Notes: generated from the letters alone by a model not told the origin. Shown: positions 1 through 9,510, counted from the first letter of the stretch. The stretch is 64,000 nt of DNA from an uncultured Cytophagales bacterium (GCA_937911505.1 CALEMF010000112.1:1-64000); one strand, 5' to 3'. A program made the numbers and translations.

Positions 1-2607
1 AACTATTTGTGTCGGTACATAATCGATGCGTTCTGTACCATCTTTTTCAATAATGGCATAGGCACTAAAAGCGTCTAGTACCGTTTTAGCATACAACTGG
101 TTCATAGGGTTGTCTTCTACCAAAAGTACACGAAGGCCCGCTAAATCGTATACTTGTAAGCTTTTCTCTTCCTTGGCTAACGCCTCTTTTTCTCCCGTTT
201 TAAATGCTACAATGAAACTAAAGGTAGTGCCTACGCCCACTTTACTTTCTACTTGTAGTTCTCCACCAAATAGCTCTACCAACTGACGCGCAATGGACAA
301 GCCGAGCCCCGTGCCGCCATATTTACGGCTGATGCTGGTGTCTTCTTGAGAGAAACGATTGAAAATATCGGCCAGTTTATCTGGTGCAATCCCTTTCCCG
401 GTATCTTTCACTTCGAAAGATACTACATTGATATCAGGCATTCGAGAAACAAGCTTACCATAGAGTCTTACCTGCCCCCGATCGGTAAACTTGACTGCAT
501 TGCTGAGTAGGTTTACCAAAACTTGGTTCAAACGGACGGGATCTCCTACCAATACAGGATGAATACGCTTATCTAGCTCAAAGAAAAAACCAACACCTTT
601 CTCTTCTGCTTTATGGCTGAGGGTAAGATGAAGCTGATCGAAAAGTCTTGCTACATCGAAGTGGATATGCTCTAACTCTATTTTTCCTGCTTCGATTTTA
701 GAGGTATCTAGGATATCATTAATGATGACGAGTAGGTGTTCGCCCGCATCTTGAATAGCAGCAGTGTACTTACGCTGTTGGGTACTGAGCGTCGTTTTAG
801 CCAATAGCTTGTTCATACCCAAAATAGCATTCATAGGAGTTCTTACCTCGTGGCTCATGGCCGAAAGGAAGTTTTGTTTAGCCACTACTGCCTCTTCTGC
901 TCTATTTTTTGCTTCTACGAGCTCTCTTTGTTGTTGTTGTTTTTCAGAAACATCCCTGTATTGCCACAAATGTCCTAAGTACTGTTCGTTTATGTGAATA
1001 GGGATGTAGTCTCGTTCTAGTATTCTATTGTCTTTTGTTTCGATTTCTTCTGCCAATACCATTTGGTTGGCTTGTATGATCTTGCTTATTCCTTCTACGA
1101 AGCCTTGTTCATCTTTGAATAGGTTTTTAGACTCTTCAGTGATGGCAGCGCAGTCAAGACCCAGCATCTGGCTAGGTTCTACAAGTACTCTGAACATCTC
1201 ACAAAATTTTTCATTCACCAATACAATATTTCTATTCTCATCTTCCAGTAAAATACCTGCTTGCATATTTTCTATAAGGGTAGCAAAGCGCTGGTTAATG
1301 GTGGCAAGTGTTCGTTGGTCTTCTTTCTGCTTGCTAATGTCTCTGATAAAAGCACTGAATAGCTGTTCGCCTTTTACAGTGACAGGCGTAACGGCTAGTT
1401 CTACAGGGAATTCCTTCCCTCCTCTGTCTTTCGCTGTTACCTCGATGCGTTGATTGAAGATAAGCCCTTTGCCAGTGGCGAGGTAATCTTTCACTCCATG
1501 CTCCTGAATTTTTTCAAATTGTTCTGATACAATCAGGTTGGATAGGTTCTTGCCGATGGCTTCTCTTTTTGTATAACCAAAGATCACTTCTGCTTGGTTA
1601 TTCCAATGGGTAATTTCATTATCGCGGTTAAAAGAAACTACCGCGTCTAGGGCAGTATCGATGATTTTTTGCATCAAGGCCCGGTTATACTCGTTGAGGT
1701 GTTCTATTTTCTTTTGTTCGGTAATGTCAGTAATGGCGGTGATGGCACCTATGATTTCACCTGAAGGTGACCAATAAGGGGAGGCATTCATGACGGAGTA
1801 CCAAGTGGTTCCGTCTTTACGAAGTTGCTCTACCTCGTAGCGCTCACTCTTCCCTTCTAGACGTTGCTTTGTTTTCTGCGCAAAGGTGGGCCATTCTTCC
1901 TTTGAAAGAAATAACTGATAGGCTACTTTCCCTAGAGCTTCTTTCGCTGTAAAACCTGTAATTTCAGTCATTTTTTTACTCATAAAGGTGATTTTTCCCT
2001 GCTTATCAGTAATAATGAGCCCTTCGTTGAGGTTTTCTATGATATTCTTATACTTATTATCGGCAATGGCAAGCGCTTCCTTTGCTTTAAGACGCTCTTC
2101 TGCCTCTATCAATGCCTTTTCGTGGTACCAGCAAGCTTCTATGTTTTTACTAAACTTACTAAAGACTTTCTGTAGTTTCCTACACTCTACAGGGGCGAGA
2201 GGGGTTGTATAAGAGGCGCTGTAGAGTTTAAGCACTCCTACCTCTCCCAGCTTTGTAATGAGGTAAACGCCTTTGTCTACACGCCTTTTTTTAATAAGCG
2301 CTTGGTACTTAGGGTCATCAAATACGAAAGACCCCATGCCGTAATCATTAAGTAATTGATTATAATTCTCTTTCCACGTCAAGGACTTCTCTCCTACAAG
2401 ATTTTCTGGATAAGCGTAGGCAAGGTGATACGTTTGGGAAGGATTTTTAAGATCGACCGTCCAGAGACTTCCATAGCTAAACTTCTTTCGTGAAAGGAAT
2501 GTCTTGATGAATGCAGCCGCATTCTCTTTCAGGTCTAGAGATTTTCCGGTAGCTAAGGCTAGTTCATATAAGATAGCTATTTCCTGATAAACCTGTTGGT
2601 TATTCAT
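1..2607 (-). CDS. Hybrid sensor histidine kinase (GAF-like, three PAS, HisKA, HATPase, receiver), cut by window start
   Basis: Reads from ATG at 2607 off the left edge, 869 codons with no stop. Seen in order: an N-terminal GAF-like region (about 1-150), a short coiled linker, three PAS domains (near residues 180, 305 and 440), a HisKA dimerisation helix with the phospho-acceptor His586 in MSHEVRTP, an HATPase domain with DTGKGI and GGTGLGLSI boxes, and the start of a receiver domain (VLLVEDNPMN near 830). The receiver phospho-Asp and anything after it lie outside the window. No membrane segment is visible, so it is probably a cytosolic multi-input phosphorelay kinase. The start codon overlaps the end of the FIST gene by 8 bases, so the two are translationally coupled; FIST domains are commonly found with histidine kinases, so the FIST protein probably feeds this kinase. 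Its output partner is not proven, but the sigma-54 regulator just upstream is the obvious candidate. Confidence 0.93.
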   Translation of the reverse strand, partial: MNNQQVYQEIAILYELALATGKSLDLKENAAAFIKTFLSRKKFSYGSLWTVDLKNPSQTYHLAYAYPENLVGEKSLTWKENYNQLLNDYGMGSFVFDDPKYQALIKKRRVDKGVYLITKLGEVGVLKLYSASYTTPLAPVECRKLQKVFSKFSKNIEACWYHEKALIEAEERLKAKEALAIADNKYKNIIENLNEGLIITDKQGKITFMSKKMTEITGFTAKEALGKVAYQLFLSKEEWPTFAQKTKQRLEGKSERYEVEQLRKDGTTWYSVMNASPYWSPSGEIIGAITAITDITEQKKIEHLNEYNRALMQKIIDTALDAVVSFNRDNEITHWNNQAEVIFGYTKREAIGKNLSNLIVSEQFEKIQEHGVKDYLATGKGLIFNQRIEVTAKDRGGKEFPVELAVTPVTVKGEQLFSAFIRDISKQKEDQRTLATINQRFATLIENMQAGILLEDENRNIVLVNEKFCEMFRVLVEPSQMLGLDCAAITEESKNLFKDEQGFVEGISKIIQANQMVLAEEIETKDNRILERDYIPIHINEQYLGHLWQYRDVSEKQQQQRELVEAKNRAEEAVVAKQNFLSAMSHEVRTPMNAILGMNKLLAKTTLSTQQRKYTAAIQDAGEHLLVIINDILDTSKIEAGKIELEHIHFDVARLFDQLHLTLSHKAEEKGVGFFFELDKRIHPVLVGDPVRLNQVLVNLLSNAVKFTDRGQVRLYGKLVSRMPDINVVSFEVKDTGKGIAPDKLADIFNRFSQEDTSISRKYGGTGLGLSIARQLVELFGGELQVESKVGVGTTFSFIVAFKTGEKEALAKEEKSLQVYDLAGLRVLLVEDNPMNQLYAKTVLDAFSAYAIIEKDGTERIDYVPTQIV

Positions 2608-3685
2608 ATAGTGCTCCTGTTACAATCGTTTTGTTGAAGAATTCTACTTGCCCATCTTTGTAGGCAGCGATTTCTCCTAGTGTAAGTGCTCCCAGAAAAC
2701 AGCTTTGTGTGATCCCTTCTCTGATGATATCAAGCTCTTGCTGGAAATCTTCTTGAAGGCACATGGCTCGGGAAATACTATCAAATACGAAGTAACTTTT
2801 TAAGGACGCTGTTAACGTTCCTAGGCTTTCTCTTTTCACTTTTTTAGCTGCTGTGAGCAGGTCAGTAGTTGTTCCTTTTAGTACTCTTAAGATAGTGTTT
2901 TCTGGTATATCTCCTACACATACCAATTCGCCCTCTTCATTTGTGGCAATTGGATCTCGCACAATAAGTTCATCATTTTCTCTCACTATTCCAAATGGAT
3001 AGCACCTCGCAATCTCAAAAAAGTTTTCCGTAGTCATTTCTTGTACTATGTCTGTGCCTATTAGCTCTTTATACATATGAAAGGCACTCCCCCAATTGAG
3101 CTCTTGAATAGTATTATCAACCGTCTTGCTGGCTACTAATGGCATATCAATAAACGACTTCCAGCCATGTTGTACACTAGGTCTTATTTCTTGAGGTAAG
3201 AAACAAACCAAGGCTGCTTCTTGAAATACCCCCTCATTAGAAAAGATACAGGGTTGTTGCTGAAGAGAGATAGAACCTGCCCCTCCACCTATATAATAGG
3301 TGCTATCTCCCCAAGTATTATACAAATTGGATAAGAAAGGGGTAATGTGGCTGGATAAACCATCTACTAAGACGAGTGAAGTTTTGGTAGTACTATGCAG
3401 AGCTGGGAGAGGAGAAGACTGTTCGATATTTTGAATAATAGTGGGTGCTTGCGTAGTTTTAATTTTTTCTGTGATGATCCCTGCAGTGTGTACGCCTTCA
3501 AAACTGATAATTTTCGGAAAGATGGCCCCCACTACCCTTACTTGATATTGATTACAAGTATCTATGATCGCCTCGATCATATCTTTGGTATCTTCCCCTA
3601 TAAACATCAACAGATATTCATCTTCTTGCATGGTTATATCTGCTAAGTCTTTTTGAAAATGAGAAAGTGTACGAAAAAACTTCAT
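2600..3685 (-). CDS. FIST-domain sensory protein
   Basis: A protein of about 361 residues with the FIST N-terminal and FIST C-terminal architecture (roughly 30-215 and 220-355). FIST is a predicted small-ligand-binding sensory module associated with bacterial signal transduction. Here it is a free-standing protein instead of being fused to a kinase, and it overlaps the next gene, the hybrid histidine kinase, by 8 bases. The open frame continues upstream to 3730, but those codons run through a 24-base inverted repeat. I therefore place the start at the internal ATG at 3685 (ATG at 3691 is equally possible), leaving the hairpin in the leader. No signal peptide or membrane segment is seen. The ligand cannot be read from the sequence. 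Confidence 0.85.
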   Translation of the reverse strand: MKFFRTLSHFQKDLADITMQEDEYLLMFIGEDTKDMIEAIIDTCNQYQVRVVGAIFPKIISFEGVHTAGIITEKIKTTQAPTIIQNIEQSSPLPALHSTTKTSLVLVDGLSSHITPFLSNLYNTWGDSTYYIGGGAGSISLQQQPCIFSNEGVFQEAALVCFLPQEIRPSVQHGWKSFIDMPLVASKTVDNTIQELNWGSAFHMYKELIGTDIVQEMTTENFFEIARCYPFGIVRENDELIVRDPIATNEEGELVCVGDIPENTILRVLKGTTTDLLTAAKKVKRESLGTLTASLKSYFVFDSISRAMCLQEDFQQELDIIREGITQSCFLGALTLGEIAAYKDGQVEFFNKTIVTGALYE

Positions 3686-3703
3686 AGTCATAATAATTGA
3701 ATA

Positions 3704-3727
3704 GCTTACTTTTTGAAAAAAGTAAGC
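3704..3727. repeat. 24-base inverted repeat between regulator and FIST genes
   Basis: Two perfectly complementary 11-base arms (GCTTACTTTTT and its complement) separated by 2 bases. It lies between the NtrC-type gene (ends 3821) and the ATG codons at 3691/3685 of the FIST gene. On the minus strand it could be an attenuator or weak terminator separating the regulator from the sensor genes, or a DNA operator. The minus-strand sequence after it (TATTCAATTATT) is not a strong T-run, so a simple terminator is not certain. Confidence 0.6.
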
Positions 3728-3820
3728 CAATTTATGAAGCCTGTATGTAGAGGCTAAAAACGCACTTTTAAGAAGTACCTTCCTTCTCTATTTGGGAAAA
3801 AATTTCAATATGGGATAAAC

Positions 3821-5176
3821 TTAGTTGGCTTTTAGATGCCCATTTTTGAGGTATCTGTAAATGGTAGACTTGCCAATATCTAGCTTTTTGGCTACCAAAA
3901 GTACATCATTATCGTACTTATCTAAGTAATGATTAATGATTCTCATCTCATAGTTTTTTAGTGTATCTTCTCGAGATAAAAAATCCTCGAAAGTAGTGTT
4001 GCCGTGAAAGGTGATGTCTTCTTCTTGTAAGTGATCTTTCTCGGACATCACTACTGCCAGTTCCATCACTGCCTTTAGCTCTCTCACGTTACCTGGAAAT
4101 GAGTAAGACAGGAGCTTTCTTTGTACTGTGGGCGAAATAGTTTTAACAGGTAATGTATTTTCCTTACAAAATTCGTCTACAAAGTGCTTTGCTAGTAGAA
4201 GGATGTCATTTTCGCGCGCTCGGAGCGGTGGTAGCTGGATGGGAAGCCCAAGTAAGCGATAGTATAAGTCTTCTCTAAAGTTTCCTTTCTTTACTTCTTC
4301 CAGCAGATTTTTGTGCGTAGCTACAATGATACGTGTATCAATCTTAATCGTTTCATTCCCACCTATTCTTGTAATCTCTCTCTCTTGAAGCGCTCTCAAT
4401 AGTTTTGCTTGTAGGTTAAGCGGTAGCTCTCCTATTTCATCGAGGAATAAGGTGCCTTGGTGTGCCTCTTCAAACTTTCCTATTCTTCTTCCTATGGCTC
4501 CTGTAAAAGCGCCTTTTTCATAGCCAAATAGCTCGCTTTCTACCAAGTCTTTGGGAATAGCTGTTACATTTACCGCTACAAACTTTTTCTTATTTTGTCT
4601 ACTACTATAATGTATTGCTTTAGCCACTAGCTCTTTACCTGTACCCGTCTCTCCAGTAATAGAGACAGTGATGTTGGTCTTTACAGCCTTCTCCATCAAC
4701 CGAAAAGTCTTCTGCATTACTTGGCTATTCCCTTTAATAATGTGTGAAAATGTATACTTTTTCTCTACTTCTTCTCGCAGTATTTCTACTTCCTGCTTGA
4801 GTGCCAAGTTTTCTCGGATGTTTTTTATTACATTCCAGACGCGTTCTTTTGTGTCATCATCTTTTACGATATAGTCGTAAGCACCTTCTTTCAGTAAACT
4901 GATAGCTGTTTTTACATTTTCTTGTCCAGATATCATCACTACCGGTACATCTGGATAGGTAGCTTTTACTTTTTTTAGGAGTTGATCTCCCTTCATGTCT
5001 GGTAGGGAGTAGTCTAATGTCACTACACCTGGCTTATGATGTAGGTGAGCTAAAAAATCTTTGGCTGTATTAAACTGTTGTACTTCGTAATCTGGATTAA
5101 GTGATAAATGATAGGCTAATAGCTCGGCATACCAAGGGTCGTCTTCTACGATATAAACTTTAAGTGTTGTAGACAT
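3821..5176 (-). CDS. Sigma-54-dependent response regulator, NtrC family
   Basis: 451 residues with three domains: a receiver (1-120, acidic pair E11/D12/D13 and phospho-Asp55 in TLDYSLPD), an AAA+ sigma-54 activation domain (about 147-375) and a Fis-type helix-turn-helix at the C-terminus (about 425-451). Walker A is GETGTGKE at 175-182, the sigma-54-contacting GAFTGA loop is intact at 222-227 and Walker B is LFLDE at 243-247. It should therefore be a true enhancer-binding activator that remodels RNA polymerase-sigma-54 after phosphorylation. It is first in a minus-strand row followed by FIST and the hybrid kinase, which suggests one signalling unit, although a hairpin lies in the 135-base gap. 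Targets are unknown; a possible sigma-54 promoter is seen at 12170. Confidence 0.95.
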   Translation of the reverse strand: MSTTLKVYIVEDDPWYAELLAYHLSLNPDYEVQQFNTAKDFLAHLHHKPGVVTLDYSLPDMKGDQLLKKVKATYPDVPVVMISGQENVKTAISLLKEGAYDYIVKDDDTKERVWNVIKNIRENLALKQEVEILREEVEKKYTFSHIIKGNSQVMQKTFRLMEKAVKTNITVSITGETGTGKELVAKAIHYSSRQNKKKFVAVNVTAIPKDLVESELFGYEKGAFTGAIGRRIGKFEEAHQGTLFLDEIGELPLNLQAKLLRALQEREITRIGGNETIKIDTRIIVATHKNLLEEVKKGNFREDLYYRLLGLPIQLPPLRARENDILLLAKHFVDEFCKENTLPVKTISPTVQRKLLSYSFPGNVRELKAVMELAVVMSEKDHLQEEDITFHGNTTFEDFLSREDTLKNYEMRIINHYLDKYDNDVLLVAKKLDIGKSTIYRYLKNGHLKAN

Positions 5177-5331
5177 AGTTGTTATGGTTGTTCATGGTTT
5201 ATTTTGGGGAACGGTTGTAATGACTTTACCTATTAGCCCCAAAATACCTATAGTTGTTTCTGTGAAAATAAATATTCCCTTATTTTTGACTATTATATCA
5301 AAAATATTTCTAATCTTCTAATATTTAGGTA

Positions 5332-6120
5332 ATGAGATATTTTATAGAGGTGGCTTATAAAGGCACTTACTTTCACGGCTGGCAAATACAACCCAATGCC
5401 AATACCGTACAAGAAACTATAGAAAAAGCCCTCTCTACTATTCTAAGAGAAAAGATTTCGATTGTGGGCAGTGGTCGCACAGATACGGGTGTACATGCTA
5501 CTCAGCAATTTGCCCATTTTGATACTAACATACCTCTTGAGGCTGCGCTTCTTTTGAGGCTAAATGCTTTACTACCACAAGGAGTTATTGTCAAGCAATT
5601 ATTCAAAGTAAATGACGAGGCACATGCACGTTTTGATGCATCGAGTCGAAGCTACTTCTACCAGATTAGTCAATTCCCTTCTCCCTTTTTAGAAAACCTC
5701 ACCTATCAGGATCATCGTCATTTTGATTTAACACTAATGAACCAAGCCGCTAAAAAACTGTTGTTATATAAGGATTTTGAAGCGTTTAGTAAAGTGAAGA
5801 CAGATGTGCATACGTTTAATTGTAATATTACAGAGGCATACTGGGAAGAATCGAGCACACCCTTTACCCAAACTTCCTTGCTTTTATTCCATATTACAGC
5901 TAATCGCTTTTTGAGAGGTATGGTACGTGCTATTGTGGGCACACTATTAGAGATAGGATTAGGTCGTATAACGGTACAACGTTTTGAAGAGATTATCTTG
6001 AGTAAGAATCGACAACAGGCAGGTAGAGCAGTAGCTGCCAGCGGTTTGTTTTTATCTGAGGTACAATATCCTTACCCTTTACAACCGTTATTTCAAGAGA
6101 GACAAACAGAAGAAAAATAA
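5332..6120 (+). CDS. truA: tRNA pseudouridine(38-40) synthase TruA
   Basis: 262 residues, the usual TruA length. It isomerises uridines 38-40 in the tRNA anticodon stem-loop. The catalytic Asp51 lies in the family motif GSGRTDTGVHA, and the N-terminus (RYFIEVAYKGTYFHGWQ) matches the TruA substrate-binding start, which fixes the ATG. The C-terminal half holds the expected FLRGMVR segment. It is divergent from the NtrC-type regulator and is followed, after about 150 bases with a palindrome, by an ABC exporter. truA followed by an MsbA-like exporter is a common arrangement in Bacteroidota. Confidence 0.96.
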   Translation: MRYFIEVAYKGTYFHGWQIQPNANTVQETIEKALSTILREKISIVGSGRTDTGVHATQQFAHFDTNIPLEAALLLRLNALLPQGVIVKQLFKVNDEAHARFDASSRSYFYQISQFPSPFLENLTYQDHRHFDLTLMNQAAKKLLLYKDFEAFSKVKTDVHTFNCNITEAYWEESSTPFTQTSLLLFHITANRFLRGMVRAIVGTLLEIGLGRITVQRFEEIILSKNRQQAGRAVAASGLFLSEVQYPYPLQPLFQERQTEEK

Positions 6121-6151
6121 AAATAATACACATAACGTAAGTATCTTCGCT

Positions 6152-6165
6152 TTATTACGTAATAA
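6152..6165. promoter_or_regulatory. Perfect 14-base palindrome upstream of the ABC exporter
   Basis: TTATTACGTAATAA is perfectly self-complementary. It sits 18-31 bases before a promoter -7 like element (TATCTTTG at 6183-6190), that is, over the position where the -33 contact would be. That placement suits a repressor or activator operator, but no cognate regulator is identified. Confidence 0.4.
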
Positions 6166-6182
6166 TCTGGAGGAGATATTGC

Positions 6183-6190
6183 TATCTTTG
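6183..6190 (+). promoter_or_regulatory. Bacteroidota -7 element (TATCTTTG) before the ABC exporter
   Basis: TATCTTTG fits the TAnnTTTG element of the Bacteroidota primary sigma factor. No clear TTG is seen 19-21 bases upstream; a palindrome occupies that place instead. A second, poorer match (TACTTTG, 6208-6214) lies downstream, so the exact start of transcription is open. Confidence 0.4.
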
Positions 6191-6269
6191 AATAATCGTC
6201 TATTAGATACTTTGGTATAATACTGGGTATCTTCTTATACAAAGCTTCTCATATAAAGAGAGACCTATT

Positions 6270-8039
6270 TTGAAAAAGAAAACAGAAGAAATAAAAAGTG
6301 GACAAATATTCGATTTACAAGTTTTAAAGCGATTACTCAAATTTGCCACTCCCCACAAACGTACCTTTTACTGGTTGGTTTTCCTAACAATTTCCTTAGC
6401 CTTACTGGGGCCTACACGTCCTTTTCTTATTCAGTACACTGTAGACAACTTTATGGAGTACGGAGACCAGCAGGCTTTACTATATATGACACTGCTGATG
6501 GTAGCCTTACTAGCATTGCAGGCTTTTGTACAATATGTACATACTTACGTAGCAGGTTGGTTGGGACAAACGATCATTAAGGATATTCGTACACAACTCT
6601 ATCGGCATTTGTTGGGGCTACGCTTGAAGTTTTATGATAAAACGCCTATTGGCAAGCTGGTTACCAGAAATATTTCTGACATAGATACCCTTTCTAATGT
6701 CTTTAGTAATGGCTTGGCAGCTATGATTGCAGATATTCTACAGCTAATTGCTATTCTAGCGGTTATGTTCTATACAGATTGGCGCCTTACCTTGGTAAGT
6801 TTATCTATGCTTCCTTTTCTATTGCTTACTACTTATATTTTTAAAGAGAAAATTAAGGTAGCCTTTAACGACGTGCGTAATGCGGTAGCCAACTTAAACA
6901 CTTTTGTACAAGAGCACATCACGGGAATGAACATTGTACAAATTTTTGCCAGTGAAAAAGTTGAGTTTGATAAGTTTAATGAGATCAATCGTGAACATCG
7001 CCGTGCCAATCTAAAATCTGTCCTCTATTATTCTGTTTATTTTCCTGTCGCTGAAATTATTAGCGCAGCAGGTACCGGTTTACTCGTTTGGTATGGCGCC
7101 AGAGGTGTACTTGCTGAAGACGTCACCTTGGGTACACTGATCGCTTTCATTATGTACATTGGTTTGTTTTTTCGTCCTATTCGTTTAATTGCCGACCGAT
7201 TCAATACCTTACAGATGGGCATTGTGAGTACAGATCGTATCACCAAGCTTATCGATAACAAAGAACACATTCCAGATAATGGAGACTATAAGCCCGATCG
7301 TATTAAAGGGAATGTATCTTTTCAAAAGGTTTGGTTTGCCTATAATGATGCAGACTATGTGTTGAAAGACATTTCACTAGAGGTGACACAGGGCGAAACA
7401 GTTGCTTTGGTAGGTGCTACGGGCGCTGGAAAGTCTTCTATCATCAACCTCTTGAACCGCTTCTATGAAATCAATCAAGGAAGCATTACGGTAGACGGCA
7501 CGGATATACATACCTACGAGCTAGACAACCTTCGTAGCCATATAGGTGTAGTATTGCAGGATGTATTCTTATTTTCTGGATCTATTAGAGATAATATTAC
7601 ACTAGGGAATACAGCCATTACCGATACCCAAATTTGGGAAGCCGCAAATTTAGTTGGTGCTAAGAAGTTTATTAAAAAGCTAAAAGGAGGGCTCGACTAC
7701 AAGGTAATGGAGAGAGGATCAACCTTATCTGTAGGGCAGCGCCAGTTGATTTCCTTTGTAAGAACGATGGTGTACGATCCAACGATTTTAGTACTTGATG
7801 AAGCTACCTCTTCAGTAGATACTGAAACGGAAGAGATGATACAAGAGGCCATAGAAAAACTTATGAAAGGAAGAACCTCTATTGTGATCGCCCACCGCCT
7901 CTCTACTATTCAGAAGGCAGATCGTATTATTGTTTTGGATAAGGGAGAAATAAAAGAGATGGGGTCACACGAAGAGCTTCTCCAAAATGATGGGTTTTAT
8001 ACAAACCTTCATAAAATGCAATACAAAGAAATTGTTTAG
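6270..8039 (+). CDS. MsbA-like ABC exporter (fused membrane and ATPase domains)
   Basis: 589 residues: an ABC transmembrane type-1 domain with six predicted helices (about 30-330) followed by a nucleotide-binding domain (about 345-589). Walker A is GATGAGKSS near 381, the signature is LSVGQRQ near 486 and Walker B is ILVLDEATSSVD near 506, followed by an IAHRLS switch histidine, so the ATPase looks complete. It functions as a homodimeric or heterodimeric half transporter in the inner membrane. The family exports lipids, lipid A or drugs; the substrate cannot be assigned. The start is TTG at 6270, since no in-frame ATG is suitably placed and the purine-rich AAAGAGAGA lies just upstream. Confidence 0.92.
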   Translation: MKKKTEEIKSGQIFDLQVLKRLLKFATPHKRTFYWLVFLTISLALLGPTRPFLIQYTVDNFMEYGDQQALLYMTLLMVALLALQAFVQYVHTYVAGWLGQTIIKDIRTQLYRHLLGLRLKFYDKTPIGKLVTRNISDIDTLSNVFSNGLAAMIADILQLIAILAVMFYTDWRLTLVSLSMLPFLLLTTYIFKEKIKVAFNDVRNAVANLNTFVQEHITGMNIVQIFASEKVEFDKFNEINREHRRANLKSVLYYSVYFPVAEIISAAGTGLLVWYGARGVLAEDVTLGTLIAFIMYIGLFFRPIRLIADRFNTLQMGIVSTDRITKLIDNKEHIPDNGDYKPDRIKGNVSFQKVWFAYNDADYVLKDISLEVTQGETVALVGATGAGKSSIINLLNRFYEINQGSITVDGTDIHTYELDNLRSHIGVVLQDVFLFSGSIRDNITLGNTAITDTQIWEAANLVGAKKFIKKLKGGLDYKVMERGSTLSVGQRQLISFVRTMVYDPTILVLDEATSSVDTETEEMIQEAIEKLMKGRTSIVIAHRLSTIQKADRIIVLDKGEIKEMGSHEELLQNDGFYTNLHKMQYKEIV

Positions 8040-8054
8040 CGAGACGTACCGCTA

Positions 8055-8612
8055 TTACATTACATTGACAAGCCGATAGAAATCGATCATAGTGATGCGA
8101 AATGTATCTCTCTCTTTTTGATCACTCAATATTGGTATCTCTTTATCATCTTGTTTCAAATAAAAAGACTGCTCTTTCAATATGCCTCTATAGAGAAGTG
8201 TGGCCAATTTATAATGGCTTTCTTTACTATTGTCTTCTAATTGGTAGCGTCCTGATCGTTCATCTTTTTTCCAGATGATTTCAAATTGGACTGGGTTTGC
8301 AAATGAAGGACTAGGTTCAAAACGAATATAAGCCTCATCGTACATCCAATTATTAGCCAATATAAGATTTAGATGAGGCCGCTTTTCGTCGTCACTTCTA
8401 CTTTTCTTTCTGTAAAGCTCTAACCTGTCTTTACCAATCACTTGCTTGTCATAGTAAATTTGCCTTGTATTTTTGAAGAATAGACGACTTGCATCAGAGG
8501 TACTAAAATTGGGATCGTCCTCGTTGATGTACTTGTCTTTCTCTATACCACAAGCTAGTAAGGTAACAGTTATTAATACGTAAATATAATGTACAAAGCG
8601 CCTAGGCAGCAT
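8055..8612 (-). CDS. Hypothetical lipoprotein
   Basis: 185 residues with a short basic start, a hydrophobic stretch and a lipobox LLACG with Cys22, so it should be a lipid-anchored envelope protein. The remainder is charged and shows no domain I recognise. Its start overlaps the end of the MerR-family gene by 11 bases, which makes co-transcription and translational coupling likely. It converges on the ABC exporter, the two stop codons being 15 bases apart, with no evident terminator. Function unknown. Confidence 0.8.
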   Translation of the reverse strand: MLPRRFVHYIYVLITVTLLACGIEKDKYINEDDPNFSTSDASRLFFKNTRQIYYDKQVIGKDRLELYRKKSRSDDEKRPHLNLILANNWMYDEAYIRFEPSPSFANPVQFEIIWKKDERSGRYQLEDNSKESHYKLATLLYRGILKEQSFYLKQDDKEIPILSDQKERDTFRITMIDFYRLVNVM

Positions 8613-9510
8613 ACTCCTCTATGTAATCAATCAGGTCTTCTATTTTATTGAGTAAGTACATGTTTTCTGGCATATCAAATCCTTGTCCTATCAATTGACC
8701 ACCAGTAGTCAGTAGGGTTGCCTCAGGAAACTCATCACCCAAGTCGAATAGGTATTTCTGTACTTGCTCATAAGAAGGCGTTGAAGTGATAACACATAAC
8801 AATGTATCAGGCTTGTGAATACGGTAAGCTTGTTTCAAGTCTTCTAGAGGAAGTGTTTGTCCCAAGTAAATTACCTGATGGTTGCGCTTTCTAATAAGAT
8901 AATTAGCAAAAAGTAAGCTTAACTCATGCCATTCTCCTTCTGGCAAGAATAGCATAAACTTCTTCGCATCTGGCGAGTCGTTCATTACTTGTCCATCAAT
9001 GGCTACGATTACTTTCTGTCGAATTAAATAGGAAATAAAATGCTCTTGTGCTGGACTAATTGTCCCTGTTTGCCACAAGATACCGATTCTGTGTAGAAAA
9101 GGATAAATAAGATTGAGCATAGTGGTCTCAAAACCGTTCTGTAGGATACTGGTTGAGATAATTTTCTCAAACTTTCCCTCATCTAGCTCAAGCATACAAA
9201 TGGTAAGCGCCTGTATCTTGTCGTCGTACTGCGTTGTCTTTTCGGTAAGGCTTACCACTTCTTCACGTAACTTGCTCACAGGCATTTTAGCAATTTTGGA
9301 TATCTTATATCCATGCTTGTTCAGTAAAGAGATGTTGAGTATATATTTCAGGTCTTCGTCATCGTAGTAACGAATATTTGAATCTGTACGTTTTGGCTGC
9401 AAAATGTCATAGCGTTGCTCCCAAATCCTCAACGTATGGGCCTTTATTCCTGACAACTGCTCCACATCTTTGATCGAATAATTACTCATACTATATTGAT
9501 TGTTAGACAT
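8602..9510 (-). CDS. MerR-family regulator with cobalamin-binding domain (CarH/LitR-like)
   Basis: 302 residues. The N-terminus is a MerR winged helix (YSIKDVEQLSGIKAHTLRIW, then RYYDDEDL). It is followed by a B12-binding cap domain with the W-x9-EH motif (W146, E156, H157) and a Rossmann-like B12 domain with His195. In CarH-type photoreceptors the tryptophan and the EH pair contact adenosylcobalamin and the conserved histidine of D/ExHxxG is the lower ligand. Here that segment reads EWHELS, keeping the His but with Ser in place of the Gly. The protein may thus be a light- or B12-responsive repressor. Start choice: ATG at 9510, with a second ATG at 9489 nearer the HTH. A palindrome overlaps the first ATG and may be its own operator. 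Confidence 0.88.
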   Translation of the reverse strand: MSNNQYSMSNYSIKDVEQLSGIKAHTLRIWEQRYDILQPKRTDSNIRYYDDEDLKYILNISLLNKHGYKISKIAKMPVSKLREEVVSLTEKTTQYDDKIQALTICMLELDEGKFEKIISTSILQNGFETTMLNLIYPFLHRIGILWQTGTISPAQEHFISYLIRQKVIVAIDGQVMNDSPDAKKFMLFLPEGEWHELSLLFANYLIRKRNHQVIYLGQTLPLEDLKQAYRIHKPDTLLCVITSTPSYEQVQKYLFDLGDEFPEATLLTTGGQLIGQGFDMPENMYLLNKIEDLIDYIEEYAA

